Source: Azolla caroliniana
Taxonomy: Eukaryota > Polypodiophyta
Length of the DNA: 64,000 nucleotides
Assembly (NCBI GenBank): GCA_043228905.1
Contig: JBHGNT010000004.1
Span: 2,666,001 to 2,730,000, forward strand
Reading direction: 5' to 3'
Shown: piece by piece, positions 1 through 11,630 of the stretch
Numbering within the stretch: position 1 is the first letter of the stretch
Layout: every line of letters starts with the position of its first letter
Notes under the pieces: model-generated
Database searches by the model: none
Told to the model about the DNA's origin: nothing
What the model saw: the letters and a program-made list of their open reading frames with translations, nothing else
Program-made: the position numbers and the translations under genes

Positions 1-618
1 TATGCACAGAGGCCAAATCGGCAAGATCCGCTTCGAGAGAGACTTGTTGTCCGCATCCCCTAGGTTCCTGGAAATTTGGAGGTTGATCGCGGGCTTCACC
101 TTATGGTATGTCTGGAAAGCACGATGCTTAAAGGTTTTCCAAGATCGGGTACAACCCCCAGAGGAAGTGATCATGGATATTTGGTTCGCGCTTATCAACT
201 GCATACGAGGGCAATTAGATGAGGTTTGCAACCACTCCAATGACATGGCGACTGCCCGGTTGCGCTTTTGGCAAAAATGGCGGAACACGCCTATGGTGAC
301 GCTAGGAGAAAGTGGACCGAGGTGGAACTACCAGCCCCCACGATGGTTGTTTCCTTCTTTCACGCCTCCCTCCCTTCGATGTAGGCCCCGAGAGTCGGCT
401 CATTCTGGCCGACACTAAAGGCCACTGCTTTTAGGTATAGGTATCTACTTACTTTAGGTAGTCGGTTTGAAAAACTATGTAAGTAGTCTCATTTTCTTGA
501 TCTTGATTTGAGGGAGATTCCTCGTTTTGTGTATAAGCTTCCTTGTATAGTCTCCTTGTAGTAATCCTTCCTAACTAATGGGAAAGTAGCTTTATTTTGG
601 AAAAAAATAAAAATAAAA
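1..618 (+). mobile_element. LINE 3' end, copy 1 (5' cut by window edge)
   Basis: This is the 3' terminal part of a non-LTR retrotransposon: the end of ORF2, a UTR of about 185 bases, and an A-rich tail (601-618). The UTR ends with CTAATGGGAAAGTAGC followed by a T-run and the A tail. The same ending recurs at about 1700, 4870 and 12930 on the same strand, so these are 3' ends of one family. The 5' part is outside the window. The A tail and repeated 3' end are seen directly; the LINE assignment rests on the protein (see the CDS entry). Confidence 0.7.
2..418 (+). pseudogene. LINE ORF2 C-terminal fragment
   Basis: An open frame of 138 codons without a true start, entering from the left window edge. 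Residues 23-45 (LEIWRLIAGFTLWYVWKARC...) match the W-x2-W-K-x-R region that follows the zinc-binding segment in plant LINE reverse transcriptases. A second landmark is GPRWNYQPPRWLFPSF near residues 105-120, and decayed versions of it appear in the LINE ends at 1480 and 4640. The C-terminal tail of ORF2 has no assigned catalytic role. Reverse transcriptase and endonuclease are not in the window. The frame is open but partial, so I treat it as a dead fragment. Confidence 0.55.
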
Positions 619-777
619 GCTTCAATGTGGAGTATAACTACTCCACCTTGTCATTAATCTGCCTTAAAATATTCCTTTCCCATATGGAATGAAACTCCAA
701 TCGTTGTAACTCTGCTCATTGCATATATCTTTTATGTTGTCCAAAGAACCTCTAGGACATAATTGTTAAAAAAACAT

Positions 778-1065
778 GTATTCTACATTTAGAGTACGTT
801 TTGGAATACTCTGAAGTATTCTACGTTTTAGAACTGCCTTTTTAAAAAATTTGACGTATTCTATGTATTTAACAAGTAATTATCATTTAAATAAATAACA
901 ATAATAATTAAATTAAATTTAAAATTTAAAGAAGTATTTAACGTATTTTACAAGTATTCTACACGTATTAACGTATTTTATCTATAAATACATATTTTAA
1001 GTATTTGAAAAAAAAGTTAGAATACATATTGTACACATATTTTATGCTAAGTATTTTACAACAAT
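778..1065. repeat. Degenerate ACGTATTCTAC-type minisatellite
   Basis: About a dozen imperfect versions of a short motif (gtattctacg, aagtatttaacgtatt, acgtattctatg) follow one another in AT-rich DNA. No clean period survives. It lies between the first two LINE tails and has no coding potential. Confidence 0.45.
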
Positions 1066-1479
1066 GCTCTAAAATTGTGCACAATCGTTGTCATTCCCAA
1101 AAATGATCAAGGTTGGTCTGTTGGTCACATATTCACCTTCAAACATTTGGCCTTCCAAATATGCCAAATTGTGATACTACTTACCAATTGTCATATTTCA
1201 AGTTTCATGGTCAAATAAAATCGATGAGTATGTATTTCTTTTTTTTCCAAAAAAATTATACTTCCATTAGTTAAGAAAAAGTACCTAGGATAATATACAA
1301 CTCATATGTTACAAGCCCCTTTGCAATGGCTACAAGAAAACATCATGTATAAATGAAGCACCAAAGCCTCAACACAGAATTACTCGACAAACTCCCCTCA
1401 ACATAAGCCTCATACAACCCACATTTAGCAAAGACACCCTCCAATCTCTTCACAGTTCAACACCTACCTCTATGTTTGG

Positions 1480-1711
1480 TACCTTAGGAGGAAACAACCA
1501 CCTGGGTGGCTGATAAGTCCACTTTGCATTGTCATCCACTAGTTTATAGCTCTAGATACCTACTTACAGTAAGTAGAAAGTAAGTGAGGATATGTGCGCA
1601 ATCTCCTATTCTTGAACTTGGCCAGGGGGTGATTCCCCATTTTCTTGTATAATCTTACTATAAAAATCTCTCCTAACTAATGGGAAAGTAACTCTTGTTT
1701 GAAAAAAAAAA
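1480..1711 (+). mobile_element. LINE 3' end, copy 2
   Basis: This holds the same 3' landmarks as the element at 1-618: a QPPGWLISPL peptide relic (1489-1520), then UTR sequence ending CTAACTAATGGGAAAGTAAC, a T-rich stretch and ten A residues (1702-1711). Nothing of the LINE upstream of about 1480 can be recognised, so this is a severely 5'-truncated copy, as is typical of LINE insertion. No target-site duplication was resolved. Confidence 0.6.
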
Positions 1712-4520
1712 CATTTGTGGCAATTTAGATAAATTAGTGGGGTCATTAACAATATTAGAGTTTGAGGCATCAAGAAGATAAGCACTATATTGAGAAAGAT
1801 TTAACAACCCTTATATCTTGAAGGTTTTGGCAGGGTCTTGTACAAGTGGAGAACAAATCGCTTGGTTATTCACAATTGTTGTAAAGTCATGGAGAAAACT
1901 AGTCAGAAATTTTGTATATAAGTTATATGGTGGTCAAAGTTTCATAATCCAATATCATTTCTTGAATGCCATGTAGGAATTGTAAAAATTATGAAGATAA
2001 CTATTCATAATGTTGTGTATGTGACTCATATAATGGCTATAGTTTGGCAATTCACCAACATTGCTCAAAAGCCATGTAGAAGATATGGAGAAAACTATGC
2101 ACAATGTAACATATGCGACTTACATAATGGTCATGGTGGATAATCTTGATCAACATAGTAAAAGAGACCTTTACTATGAGGATTTTAAAACCCCATCGCC
2201 ATAATGGTTGTAGTAGTAATAGTAGTTGCATGGATTATGTACACGAATGGAGCAATCAAATTGCTTTATGGATTTACTATTAGATCACATCTTATACAAG
2301 CTTCCAAGTCATGAATAGAGCATAGATATGTTTGTTCCTTTTGAACATGAAGAGGACAACTTTCAATATCTCGTGCTATTCCCCATGAAATATGAAGATA
2401 GAGCCATGATAAAACAATGATTGAAATACATGCATACAAGTAGGATCATCCATGACCTCCTCGCCATGCTGCAACTCAAGTGTATATGTAACTTCATAGA
2501 AGAAATGAGAGACTTAATTTCATTACGATGACATTCAATCCTCATGTTATCCAAGCTAGTCTTTGTAGTGGGATTCCAAACATCTAACCCATGTATTAAT
2601 ATTTGCATTTCCTTTTAGTTTACCTCCAATATATTCTCCATATGGCCACATTTCTTACAAGTGCATCATTTGCTCTCATCAATGAAATTCATTTGCATAA
2701 TGACCAAACAAACCACAAGGGTCCACTTTCCAACACCTTTTGTTGGTCACCCTCCTTTTGTTGATGATGATATGAGGTAACATTCAAAAATTTCTTTTCG
2801 TGTAGTTTTTTCATGGGGATGGGATTCTTACCTTCCCCATTGTACCTCCCTCGAAGTTTTGCATCTTGACCACTTCAATAGAAGTAGATGCATCATTGTC
2901 TTTCTATTTTGTCAAATGACAAAGACACGTGTTACCACTTAATCTATTACTCTATCACATCATCTACCTCCACAATGATGTTTGTGTATCCTTATGACAC
3001 ATGATTATACCCTCATCTACACAACCCACACTTGCAAGTGTTTTCCATGTATGCTTGGTTGTCCTAAACAACTAAATGTGTGCAATGACATTATGCTTGC
3101 ACCACACAGAGATTAGAGCCATTGCTTGACAATCACGCAAATCTCACCTTCATTGTTCATTTGTTGTAAATGATAGTGTCATAGACACACCATTCTTATC
3201 TCAAGTAAGTGCAATCCCATTTGTAGAGTAAGGTCACAAGCCTTCTCTCTCTACTAGGAACGATATCCCAAAGCCCTTTCTTGATATTAAGGTTGTTCAA
3301 CACAAGAAACACGGGGGTATGTGGTCTCGTGGAGATATCCTCACACAATGAGTGTGAGTATGTCAGTTTCGTGCCACATGCTTGCATATTTGTGTGTTTC
3401 TTGACACTTGTGTGGTTTTGTCACGCACTTACGTCCACTTCCCATGCATGGATGTACACCCTCGGTTTCACAAGTTTTAATATGAAAAATCTCCTTGTTG
3501 ATTTGAGTTTGGCTTGTTTACTATGAAGATTCGTCAATTGTCAAAATTATGACTACTAGTACAAATTGACTTTCATCACAATGCCCATTCATAATATACG
3601 GAACTTGTGTACTACAATAAGCAAGCACATGATGAGCAACATATGATTTGATATTTTATTAGTGTTGCATGTGACTGTTGGCAAGAAAATATTGATTCCA
3701 TTTTGCTCAACCACAATATATATCAAACATTATGATTTGTACCTTGATCTATACTTCGATTTTGATGCTTCTTTATTTAGTATAGAGATAGTCAATATCT
3801 ATGGCAATACATTACTAACCACTAATAATATTACACAATTAACAATTAACAAATAAAGACCTATTTATAGTCTACTAGTAGAAGTCATCTTTGTATTTAT
3901 CAATATAGAATGCTCAAAGTTTACAAGATTCTTGGCCACTAGGTTCATTTTTCCCCAAATTAAAGAGGAGAACATAGGAGGTCCAAAAATATCCTTTATT
4001 TTCACCATCAACACCTTTCCGAGAGGGATTCTAGTTTGAAAAGCTATTTGTAAAGCCTAAATTCAAGGGATTAATTAATGAAAATGGTGTGCATGAAAGC
4101 ATATAATTTATTTGTTGAATTGAAAATATTTTCTGATTAGAAATTAAAAACAAAATATAAAATCTAGTGATAATGCACAATGTAAAAGCACTTACTTCAC
4201 AAATTAGGTGATCCACGCTTATTGGCACACATTCTGGGGGGTTTCGAATTTGAAAACACAAATATGTTAAGGCGGAGAAAACTCAAATATGTAAAATTAT
4301 GATGGTATAATGGTATGAGGCAAGCGATGTTCAAGAGGCAATGATGGTACATAATAGAAGATTGATATTGGTTAGCCCCTTTCAACAACCTTGAAAGCAA
4401 GTGCGATTTGCCCAAATATGGAAACCAGTGACTACAATAACGTTATGGGCATTATGGAAATGACGATGCAACCGACGTTATGATGCGACATATCAGTGTC
4501 TCTCAGATGTCTTTGGTGAG
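1712..4520. other. AT-rich intergenic DNA, no gene seen
   Basis: Short open frames (62-85 codons) on both strands show no recognisable domain and no codon pattern. Phrases such as the CATCATTTGC and CATGTATG runs around 2640-3060 look like decayed transposon or LTR sequence, but no termini could be defined. Confidence 0.4.
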
Positions 4521-4529
4521 ATATGGGAG

Positions 4530-4873
4530 AACTTGGTGGCAGTAGGACAACATGCAGGCTTCACCAGAGACTGTGAACAAGAGAAAGAAGAAGCACCTTC
4601 ACTTATGGAAAAAGTTACCCCTATTCTCTGACTCAAGGGCCTCAATGGAACTATCAACTTCCTTGGACCCTTTCTTGATGCACAGTGAAGCATGGCAGAA
4701 TGGCAAAAAAAATAATAAGATTTTTTTTACCTTTTACAAAGTTCTAGCTTTGGTCTTAGGATTATCGTATATAATTGTACATGAAAATTGTAAGCTTTTG
4801 GGCACATAAGCTTAAGCTGTTGCATTTACATGTTTTTCTTAATACTAATGAGGAAAATCTTTGAAGAAAAAAA
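4530..4873 (+). mobile_element. LINE 3' end, copy 3
   Basis: The relic GPQWNYQLPWTLS (4638-4676) aligns with GPRWNYQPPRWLF of copy 1. The downstream UTR ends CTAATGAGGAAAATCTTTG plus an A-run (4867-4873), matching the family 3' end. Several short indels have destroyed the frame. It is in the same orientation as the other three LINE ends. Confidence 0.55.
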
Positions 4874-4984
4874 TGGTAAATTTAAGCCCTACAATGTGAT
4901 TGATTTTAGTACGAAGTAATGGATTTGATGTGTGTTCATTAAAGATTTTGTTTTTTGAACCTCTTTAGGATCATAGTTTCTCTT

Positions 4985-5310
4985 AAAGAAAGTTGTTTTA
5001 CAACATTGACATTGTCGCAAATTCCAGAATGCATGGAGTCGTAATTTTAAAAATGGTATTTAAAGATTTAGTCAAGAATCAGGATCAAATACCCTCCAAA
5101 AACTCTTTTCAGTTTCATATAGTTTGAAACTTGAGATCAACCTTGCTTCTTAAAAAAAGTAAAAAACTGTTGTACAACATTGATATTGTCACAAATTCAC
5201 AATTTCCAAAATACATAGACGTATTTAATTAAGTTTAAATCATGTTGCCTGTTAAAAAGTCTTTCAGATCTAGTGGAGCTCATCCTTGCTTCTAAAAAAG
5301 ACATTGTCAT
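4985..5310. repeat. Decayed direct repeat, ~170-bp spacing
   Basis: The phrase TACAACATTGAYATTGTCRC occurs at about 4998 and 5172. Flanking phrases (ccttgcttct followed by an A-run) also recur, at about 5141 and 5283. Two to three degenerate units are visible. No function can be assigned. Confidence 0.4.
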
Positions 5311-6308
5311 CAAATATGTACATAAATCAAAACAATATTCTAGCTCTTTCAAGTAAAAGATAATGCTAAGATTAGCATAAATAGGAGGATATCATTGCTC
5401 CTTTTTTCTATGTGCTTAGGATTCTCTGAGGAAAATTGTATTCTTTCTTTCTTAGCCTTGAAAAATGGAATATCTTACAAATCCAAACAAAATACGACAC
5501 CCGATATTCTCAAATTTCCTATTGTCCTTTAGATAAAACCAACTTTAACCCTCCATACTTTGTATTGGATATATTATCACAACAACTTCATTTTTTAGTG
5601 GGAGCATTACGAAAGCTTAGTTGACTGATCATGGATTTTAGGGCAATAAAAAACATGAGGCAAAGTTCAAGTTAGGCAAAGTTCCACTTACTATAGTAAT
5701 GATTGTTTCACGTCACTATGTGCATGGCACAATCTAATGCCATGCATATTATTTGCAAAAGAATCTATCATATATGAATTAAGATTTATTATAATGTTGT
5801 TGACCATCTTGATGAGGGATCTATACTTTGAGTTTGAATAAATAAAACACATATGCTCCAATAATATTAAGTGCTAGAACTATAGGATAGTTAAGTAGGG
5901 TTATAAAATATAAATAATGAGAAAGGCATTTTGGGAATATGAACATTTAAGATTAAAAGACATGTTAACTAAAAGTAAGACGTGAAAGTGTAGGGTCATG
6001 GGCCATGTGTATTAAAAAGTGGTATTATGTGAGCGACTCATCAATGTGGCCTTTCCCTCCTTTTCTTGACCTTGGTTTTAGGGTCCGAATTTGGAAGAGG
6101 GGGTTTCGTATAAGTATAAACATTAGCTTAAGGCAACCCTAAATGCCAATCCTAGATTTAGGAGTAGGAGAGCCGTCTCCTACATTCCCTTTTGCATCTA
6201 CCCACTCTATTCAAGTAAGCTTCTCCGATTAATTATATGCTCATTTCTATTGTCACTGGTAATCTCATACTGTGAGTGTGTGCACATCGAGGATTTAAGT
6301 AGTCCATT
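5311..6308. other. No gene seen; possible decayed LTR/promoter-like DNA
   Basis: The stretch is AT-rich. Around 6100-6250 there is a TATAAGTATAAA element followed by a pyrimidine-rich region, which is LTR-like or promoter-like, but no second copy or LTR edge is visible. It is the left flank of the Copia-1 insertion; the same unrelated DNA resumes at 10335. Confidence 0.3.
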
Positions 6309-6313
6309 GTTTG

Positions 6314-6401
6314 TGTTAAGAATTAGGTAAGTAATTAAGAGTTAATTAGTACCTAATTATATGATTAAGTTAAGTGTGGAAATTATGTGATTTGTGTGTG
6401 T

Positions 6402-6447
<46 letters not shown>

Positions 6448-6770
6448 CACTTATGAACAACACAAGATGGGGGATGAGTAACTATATATTAAATTAGCAT
6501 CAAAATCATCATCAAAAACAAAAATACCCACAATGAGGTATATATACATCTCATGTGCAAAGGTGCACATGTGTGAGTAGAATATAGGTACTAATGTGTA
6601 AGTCTTATATTAAATGTACTTAGGAGTGGAGGATGTAGAATATCCCACTTAAGTACAAGGTCCTATTTAAGGCGTTATAGTCAACACTTCTAACTAGATT
6701 CTATCTAGGTAAGTACGAAGTTACATTGTTGACTAATTAACTAAACTAAATTGAGCTTGATCTCTCAACA
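6314..6770 (-). repeat. Copia-1 3' LTR
   Basis: 457 bp. It begins (minus strand) TGTTGAGAGATCAAGC at 6770 and ends CTTAACA at 6314. It holds a GT/GA microsatellite at 6393-6446. It pairs with 9882-10329, and the length difference lies mostly in the microsatellite. Confidence 0.92.
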
Positions 6771-8561
6771 CGCCCCCTCTAGCTCAAGTGTGAGGTGTCT
6801 GATATCCGCTTTGGCTTTTGTCAGCTTCATGTGCTTCCGTCCGGCCTTTGGCTTTCTTCGCTGTGGCAATCTTGGTTCCTCCCCCTCAAGCTGGTGACGA
6901 AGGCTTGTAGTGTGTGGGCGAAGGTCGACTACTTCCACCCATCGTGGGTTACGAGCCACTTCAGTGGAGCTCTTGGGCTCTTGTTCGGCCACTAACTTCA
7001 TCGTGAAGGCGTAATGATGGGCCATATACTTGTAGCCGAGCCGAATGACGAAATTCTTCTCTCTAGAAGAGTGTTGAAGTTTTTTGCTCGCCGATGTGAT
7101 CGCCTTCTTTACTCCGGGTGTATGCCTGATGGGTACACCGAACTCACTGTCTAGTGAGGGAGCCGATCCATCCGAATCATTGTCGTCGGGGTGGTCGACT
7201 TCGTATTCGGGCATCTTACCTTTGCCTTTGTCCAAGTTCGTACTTGGCTGCGACGTGCTTGGGTTGCATGGGGGCTCTTGTGGCCCACTAGGCTTTGCCG
7301 TAATTGGACTTTCTTCGAACATGTGTTCGAAGTGATCTCCATCTTCTACCTCTTGTTCGACGGATTCTAGGTCGAGCGGAGTCAGAGTCGAAGTTGTCTC
7401 TGGTGCGTACCAGGATGCGGATTCGTCGAAGACTACGGCTCGACTTACCAGAACCGCTCGGGTAGAAGGGTTGTAACACTTGTACGCCTTCTTCTCGGAC
7501 GAGTATCCTATGAAGATACATTCCTCCGACTTCGCGTCGGGCTTCTGTCGTTGTTCATTCGAGATGTGTACATTCGCAATGCTTCCGAACACCTTGAGGT
7601 GCGATAGGATCGGCTTCCTTCTGACGAGGAGCTCGTAGGGAGTTAGCGCATGGACTCCATTGGTGGTGCACCGGTTCATGAGATAGACGGCTGTGGATGC
7701 CGCTTCGGCCCAATAGAAATTCGGCATGTGCTTCTCATGCATCATGGCGCGTGCTACCTCGAGTATTTGCCGATTCTTCCTTTCGGCTACTCCATTTTGT
7801 TGGGGTGTGTGTTGGCATGAGAATTCTCTCCGAATGCCTTCACTTTGGAGGTAGAAGTACTCCTTTCCTCCATCCGATCGTAGGCATCGAATGTGCTGAT
7901 CGGTTTCTTTTTCGACTTGACGCTTGAACTTTTGGAAGTGGGAGAGCACTTCACTTTTCTTCTTCATCGAGTAGATCCATGCGTAGCGCGAGTAGTCGTC
8001 GATGAAGGTTATGTAGTATCGGCATCCGCCGATCGTCGGCGTTTGAGTCGGTCCCCATACATCCGAGTGTATGACGTCGAGGAGGCCTTTGCTCACGTGG
8101 CTTTCCTTCGGGAATGGGAGTTGATGTTGTTTGCCGAGTTGACACGCTTCGCATACTTGGTCGACTCGTTTCGACTCGAATGGCAGAAGTCCGATGACGA
8201 CTCCCTTTGTTTGCATAGATCGAAGCCGTTGGAGGTTTATGTGACCGATTCTCTTGTGCCACAACTCGATGCTTGTCTCGGTTTTGAGACCTTTAGCGTA
8301 CATTGCCGATTTCACCTCGTTCGAATCGAGGATGAACATTCGGCCGTCTGTCCGCCCCTTAGCTATGAGTCGGCCATCTTTCTCGATGAAGCATCCTTCT
8401 TTGTTGAAGCGGACTTGCATGCCTTGCTCCACAATTTGGCCGACCGAGACCAAATTCTTCGTTATTGTGGGCACGTGCAAGACATTCTTGATGTACGTTT
8501 GTTCGCCTTCTTTCTCGAATGGTACATTGCCGATGTGCCGAATGGGGTGCGTGGTGTGTCT
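6765..8561 (-). pseudogene. Copia-1 integrase and C-terminal remnant
   Basis: About 570 open codons after a frameshift near 8560 that separates them from gag-protease. Early residues carry the HHCC zinc site (WHKRIGH ... CEACQLGK). The DDE core follows: the first Asp in DVIHSDVWGP, the second in RSDGGKEY, and Glu in NGVAERKNRQ, then the GKK-like region and an acidic, proline-rich linker. At the point where an RT would begin (YMAHHYAF ... ARNPRWVEV) the sequence jumps to a basic tail ending at the polypurine tract. Integrase catalytic residues look intact, but the frame is cut off from its gag start. The closest relative in the window is the integrase of Copia-2 at 36.6 kb. Confidence 0.85.
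6771..6785 (-). other. Copia-1 polypurine tract
   Basis: The minus strand reads GAGCTAGAGGGGGCG directly before the LTR start TGTTGAG. This is the standard position for the plus-strand DNA primer. The integrase-containing frame runs through it and stops just inside the LTR. Confidence 0.85.
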
Positions 8562-9727
8562 CCCGTCTCTATGAAGCCGGGTCGATCCGGCGTTCGTAAA
8601 TCATGAAACCACTCTTCGTGAGATGTCATGTGATGTGAGGCGCCGGAATCGACGAACCACACGTCTTCCGAGTTGGAGGTGCTTGCGGAGTTGGAGGCCG
8701 TCATAGAGTTCTCTCTATGCCTAATTACGAACATTCCGCCACGGTCGTTGTAGTCGAAATTTGGGGCGTAATTTGTAAACATTTCACTACGATCATCGTA
8801 GTTGGAATTCGATGCGTGATTCATGAACATTCTGCTACGGTTGTCGTGGTCGGAGTTCGATGCGTAGTTTATGAGGTGTCGACTTGTTGAAGCTGACTCA
8901 CTTCTCTTTTTCCGACACTCTACCTCGTAGTGGCCGATTTTGCCGCAATAATTGTAAGTTGCGGGCCTCGTTTGCCGACCATGTTCGACGTGGAAGCTCC
9001 CCCTTCTTTCGAAGGTTCCTCGATGGCTTCCGTGAAGGTTTGAGTTCCCTTCGTGTGAGGGGTCGAATTGACCTCTTCTACCACCGTGACCTTCTCCTCG
9101 ACCACCGCCCAAATTCGAGAAGAACATTTGTCCTTCCGACGTCTTGCTTTTGGTTCGAACGTGGTTCTCTTCGACCAATAGCTTTGATTGGAGGTCAAAG
9201 AATGACAGAGGGTTTTCTCTCACCAAGATTGCCATCCGTAATGGATTGAATCGTTGTGCGAGGCCGCCCAAGCATACTTGAACCATCTCGTCTTCGTCGA
9301 CGTTTATTTTGATGGAGCCAAGCGAGTCGCAAATGCTCTTGATCTTGGCTGTGTAGTTCGACACGGACATGTCTTTTTGCCGAATGTTGTTCAACTCTTG
9401 TCGGAGTTGAAGCTTTCGGGCAGTCGTGTTGGCGGCAAACATTTTCTTTAAGTTCTCCCATGCCTCTTTGGGCGTCTTGGCGTCTCGAATGTTACTAAGC
9501 ATGTGGTCGTGGACACATGGTGCCAAGCAATACATGACTCGACTTGCCACTTGCTCCCATGTTTCATAGTCGGCATTTTTCTAGTCGGGTCAATTTTCTT
9601 GAGCGTCGTTGATGTAGCTCCAATACCCTTGTCCGACGAGGTATTGGGTCATCTTGTACTCCCAAGATGAATAATTGCTCCGGTCTAGCTTTTCACTAGG
9701 GAGCGAGCTACCCATTTGTGTGTTCAT
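8462..9727 (-). pseudogene. Copia-1 gag-protease
   Basis: The frame starts MNTQMGSSLPSEKLDRSNYS at 9727, 155 bases inside the 5' LTR, the usual place for Copia gag. The N-terminal LDRSNYSSWEYKM region and the helical UBN2-type gag follow. In-frame TGA (9590-9592) and TAG (9581-9583) break it after about 45 codons. The zinc knuckle reads YNYCGKIGHYEVEC, so the first Cys of CCHC is replaced by Tyr. The protease active site is FVDSGASHHMT. The frame ends at 8462 because of a one-base shift near 8560, after which integrase continues in another frame. No functional polyprotein can be made. Confidence 0.85.
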
Positions 9728-9870
9728 GTTGATTAGTGTCTTCTCTTTTTGCTGTTCTTCCTTCGATAACGTATACGTGCTACGGTAGCGGATAGCCGGA
9801 TTTTGTTGTCAACGTCTCGAACACACAATCACAGAGTCGGGTGGGCTTAGTGGATTTTCTAAACCACACA

Positions 9871-9881
9871 CTCTGATACCA
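9871..9881 (-). other. Copia-1 primer-binding site (tRNA-iMet)
   Basis: The minus strand reads TGGTATCAGAG immediately after the 5' LTR end (9882). It is complementary to the 3' end of initiator methionine tRNA, the usual minus-strand primer of plant Copia elements. Confidence 0.9.
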
Positions 9882-9972
9882 TGTTAAGAATTAGGTAAGT
9901 AATTAAGACTTAATTAATACCTAATGATATGATTAAGTTAAGTGCGGAAGATTATGTGATATGTGTGTGAGA

Positions 9973-10006
<34 letters not shown>

Positions 10007-10329
10007 CACTTATGAACAATACAAGATGGGGAATGAGTAACTATATATTAAATTAGCATCAACATCATCATCAAAAACAAAAATCCCCACAATGAGGTAT
10101 ATATACATCTCATGTGCAAAGGTGCACATGTGTGAGTAGAATATAGGTACTAATGTGTAAGTCCTATATTAAATGTACTTAGGAGTGGAGGATGTAGAAT
10201 ATCCCACTTAAGTACAAGGTCCTATTTAAGGTGTTATAGTCAACACTTCTAACTAGATTCTATCTAGGTAAGTACGAAGTTACATTGTTGACTAACTAAC
10301 TAAACTAAATTGAGCTTGGTCTCTCAACA
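9882..10329 (-). repeat. Copia-1 5' LTR
   Basis: 448 bp. Its right edge at 10329 is TGTTGAGAGACC on the minus strand, followed outside by the GTTTG duplication. It carries a GA microsatellite at about 9969-10005. No strong canonical TATAAAA was seen; AT-rich TATATATT and TATATATACA stretches are the candidates. Confidence 0.92.
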
Positions 10330-10334
10330 GTTTG

Positions 10335-11209
10335 CTTGCCGTAGTGCAACAACAACCTTAAGAATTTCGTTACCACGCACAAGTAACAAACATGAAAGAG
10401 ATACATAGTAGTCCACCACATAAGAGGAATTTTTGTATGTGGACTTTTAGGAATTACATTATCAAGCCTCTAAAAACATTGCAATACACATTTAGAGACA
10501 CAATGCTAAGAGACGAGGTTTCTTTGGTAAAACATATATTGATCAAATTGTAGATGCTTCTAACGTACAATAGTGCATATGCAAGAGACAACATATGATA
10601 GAGAAAAACTCCCATTTAATCTTTTTTATCATTTGTTTACAAAGCAAATTTCAATTTGACCCAATTGTTCTTGACCCTACATTGACATGATTCACTTAAC
10701 ATATAATCAATGAAACATTTGATAATGCTCATAATCTAAAACCACCATAATGACATTTACAAAAACATACAAGCACATACAATCTTTATTGCTTACATAT
10801 ACCCTCTCATTGAAAGTGAATATGTGACTATCCAACATTAACAACACACAATAAATAAACAGGGAAATCTTCATCTTCGTCCTCGTCCTAGTCACCATCT
10901 TCTTTTTATCCCTAGTAGCAAGGTCCATGAAGTTTGAAAACTTAACATAAACTACATGTTGAGCAAACACATTCATGATAGGCTTGTTTAATCCATAATT
11001 ACTTTTAAAGTGTTCCTATATGAATATGTCTTATTCTATACGTATTGATTGTGTGTAAGCATCAATAGTATTTCTACTTCCTAATGATCCTAATAACAAA
11101 TGCATGTTTAAATTGAGAAGAAGTTTGAAAATGAGAAAAATTGGAAGTATCAATTGGTCTTCCTGCATTATCTAGTAAGGTGGCCACGAAACTATCTCAA
11201 TTTCGGATA
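10335..11209. other. No gene seen
   Basis: AT-rich DNA between Copia-1 and the AACCGG-rich island. The minus-strand open frame at 10707-10976 has no recognisable domain. Confidence 0.35.
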
Positions 11210-11545
11210 GCCTCTAGGAGTCGGCATTGGCTTGGCTCAAGCCTAAACCGACTCGTTAAAATGGTTTTGCGGTTAGGTTTGGTTCAAATTTGAGCTTCCT
11301 TAACTTGCTTGAGCTCGTTTTGGGATGGGTCACTGAATCGAATTGTTTTTGGCTAAAACGGTTCCGAAACTGGTTAAGGCTTAATCGGTTCAGATAAACT
11401 AGTTTTAAAACCGATTTATGCTTAATTAGTTGGCCAAACTAGTTTAAGAATCGCTTTGGTTCAAGTTTGAAAACTCCCAAACCGGTTAAGGCTTAACCGG
11501 TTTGGTTTGGAATAGGACAAACTAATTAAGTTGAAACCAAACCGT
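11210..11545. repeat. AACCGG/GGTTTGG-rich degenerate repeat island 1
   Basis: Many variants of AAACCG, GGTTTGG, CGGTTAAGGC and CCGGTTTGG occur on both strands. Islands of this type are common in the subterminal parts of plant hAT-like non-autonomous elements, but no terminal inverted repeat or 8-bp target duplication was found here. Confidence 0.4.
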
Positions 11546-11630
11546 TGCCACTTCCTATTAGCCTCCAAAGATTCCATAGCCACTTGCTTAGAACCATGCA
11601 ATTCAACATCTGCATGATAGATTTTTCCAT

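Larger units (their letters stand above)
6314..10329 (-). mobile_element. Copia-1: complete insertion lacking RT-RNase H
   Basis: A 4.0-kb Ty1/Copia insertion read on the minus strand. It is bounded by the 5-bp target duplication GTTTG at 6309-6313 and 10330-10334. LTRs start TGTTGAGAG and end CTTAACA. A primer site complementary to initiator Met-tRNA lies next to the right LTR and a G-rich polypurine tract lies next to the left LTR. The interior is only 3.1 kb and encodes gag, protease and integrase. Where reverse transcriptase should start, the frame jumps to the last codons before the polypurine tract, so RT and RNase H are missing. The LTRs differ by about 3-4% by eye outside their microsatellite. 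It could only have moved with enzymes supplied by another element. Confidence 0.9.

Noticed and set aside
3196-3526. Overlapping short frames on both strands
   Set aside because: 63 and 81 codons, no domain, AT-rich context; expected by chance.
7893-8606. 237-codon plus-strand frame opposite Copia-1
   Set aside because: It is the antisense shadow of the integrase region; no domain, and codon third positions follow the minus-strand gene.
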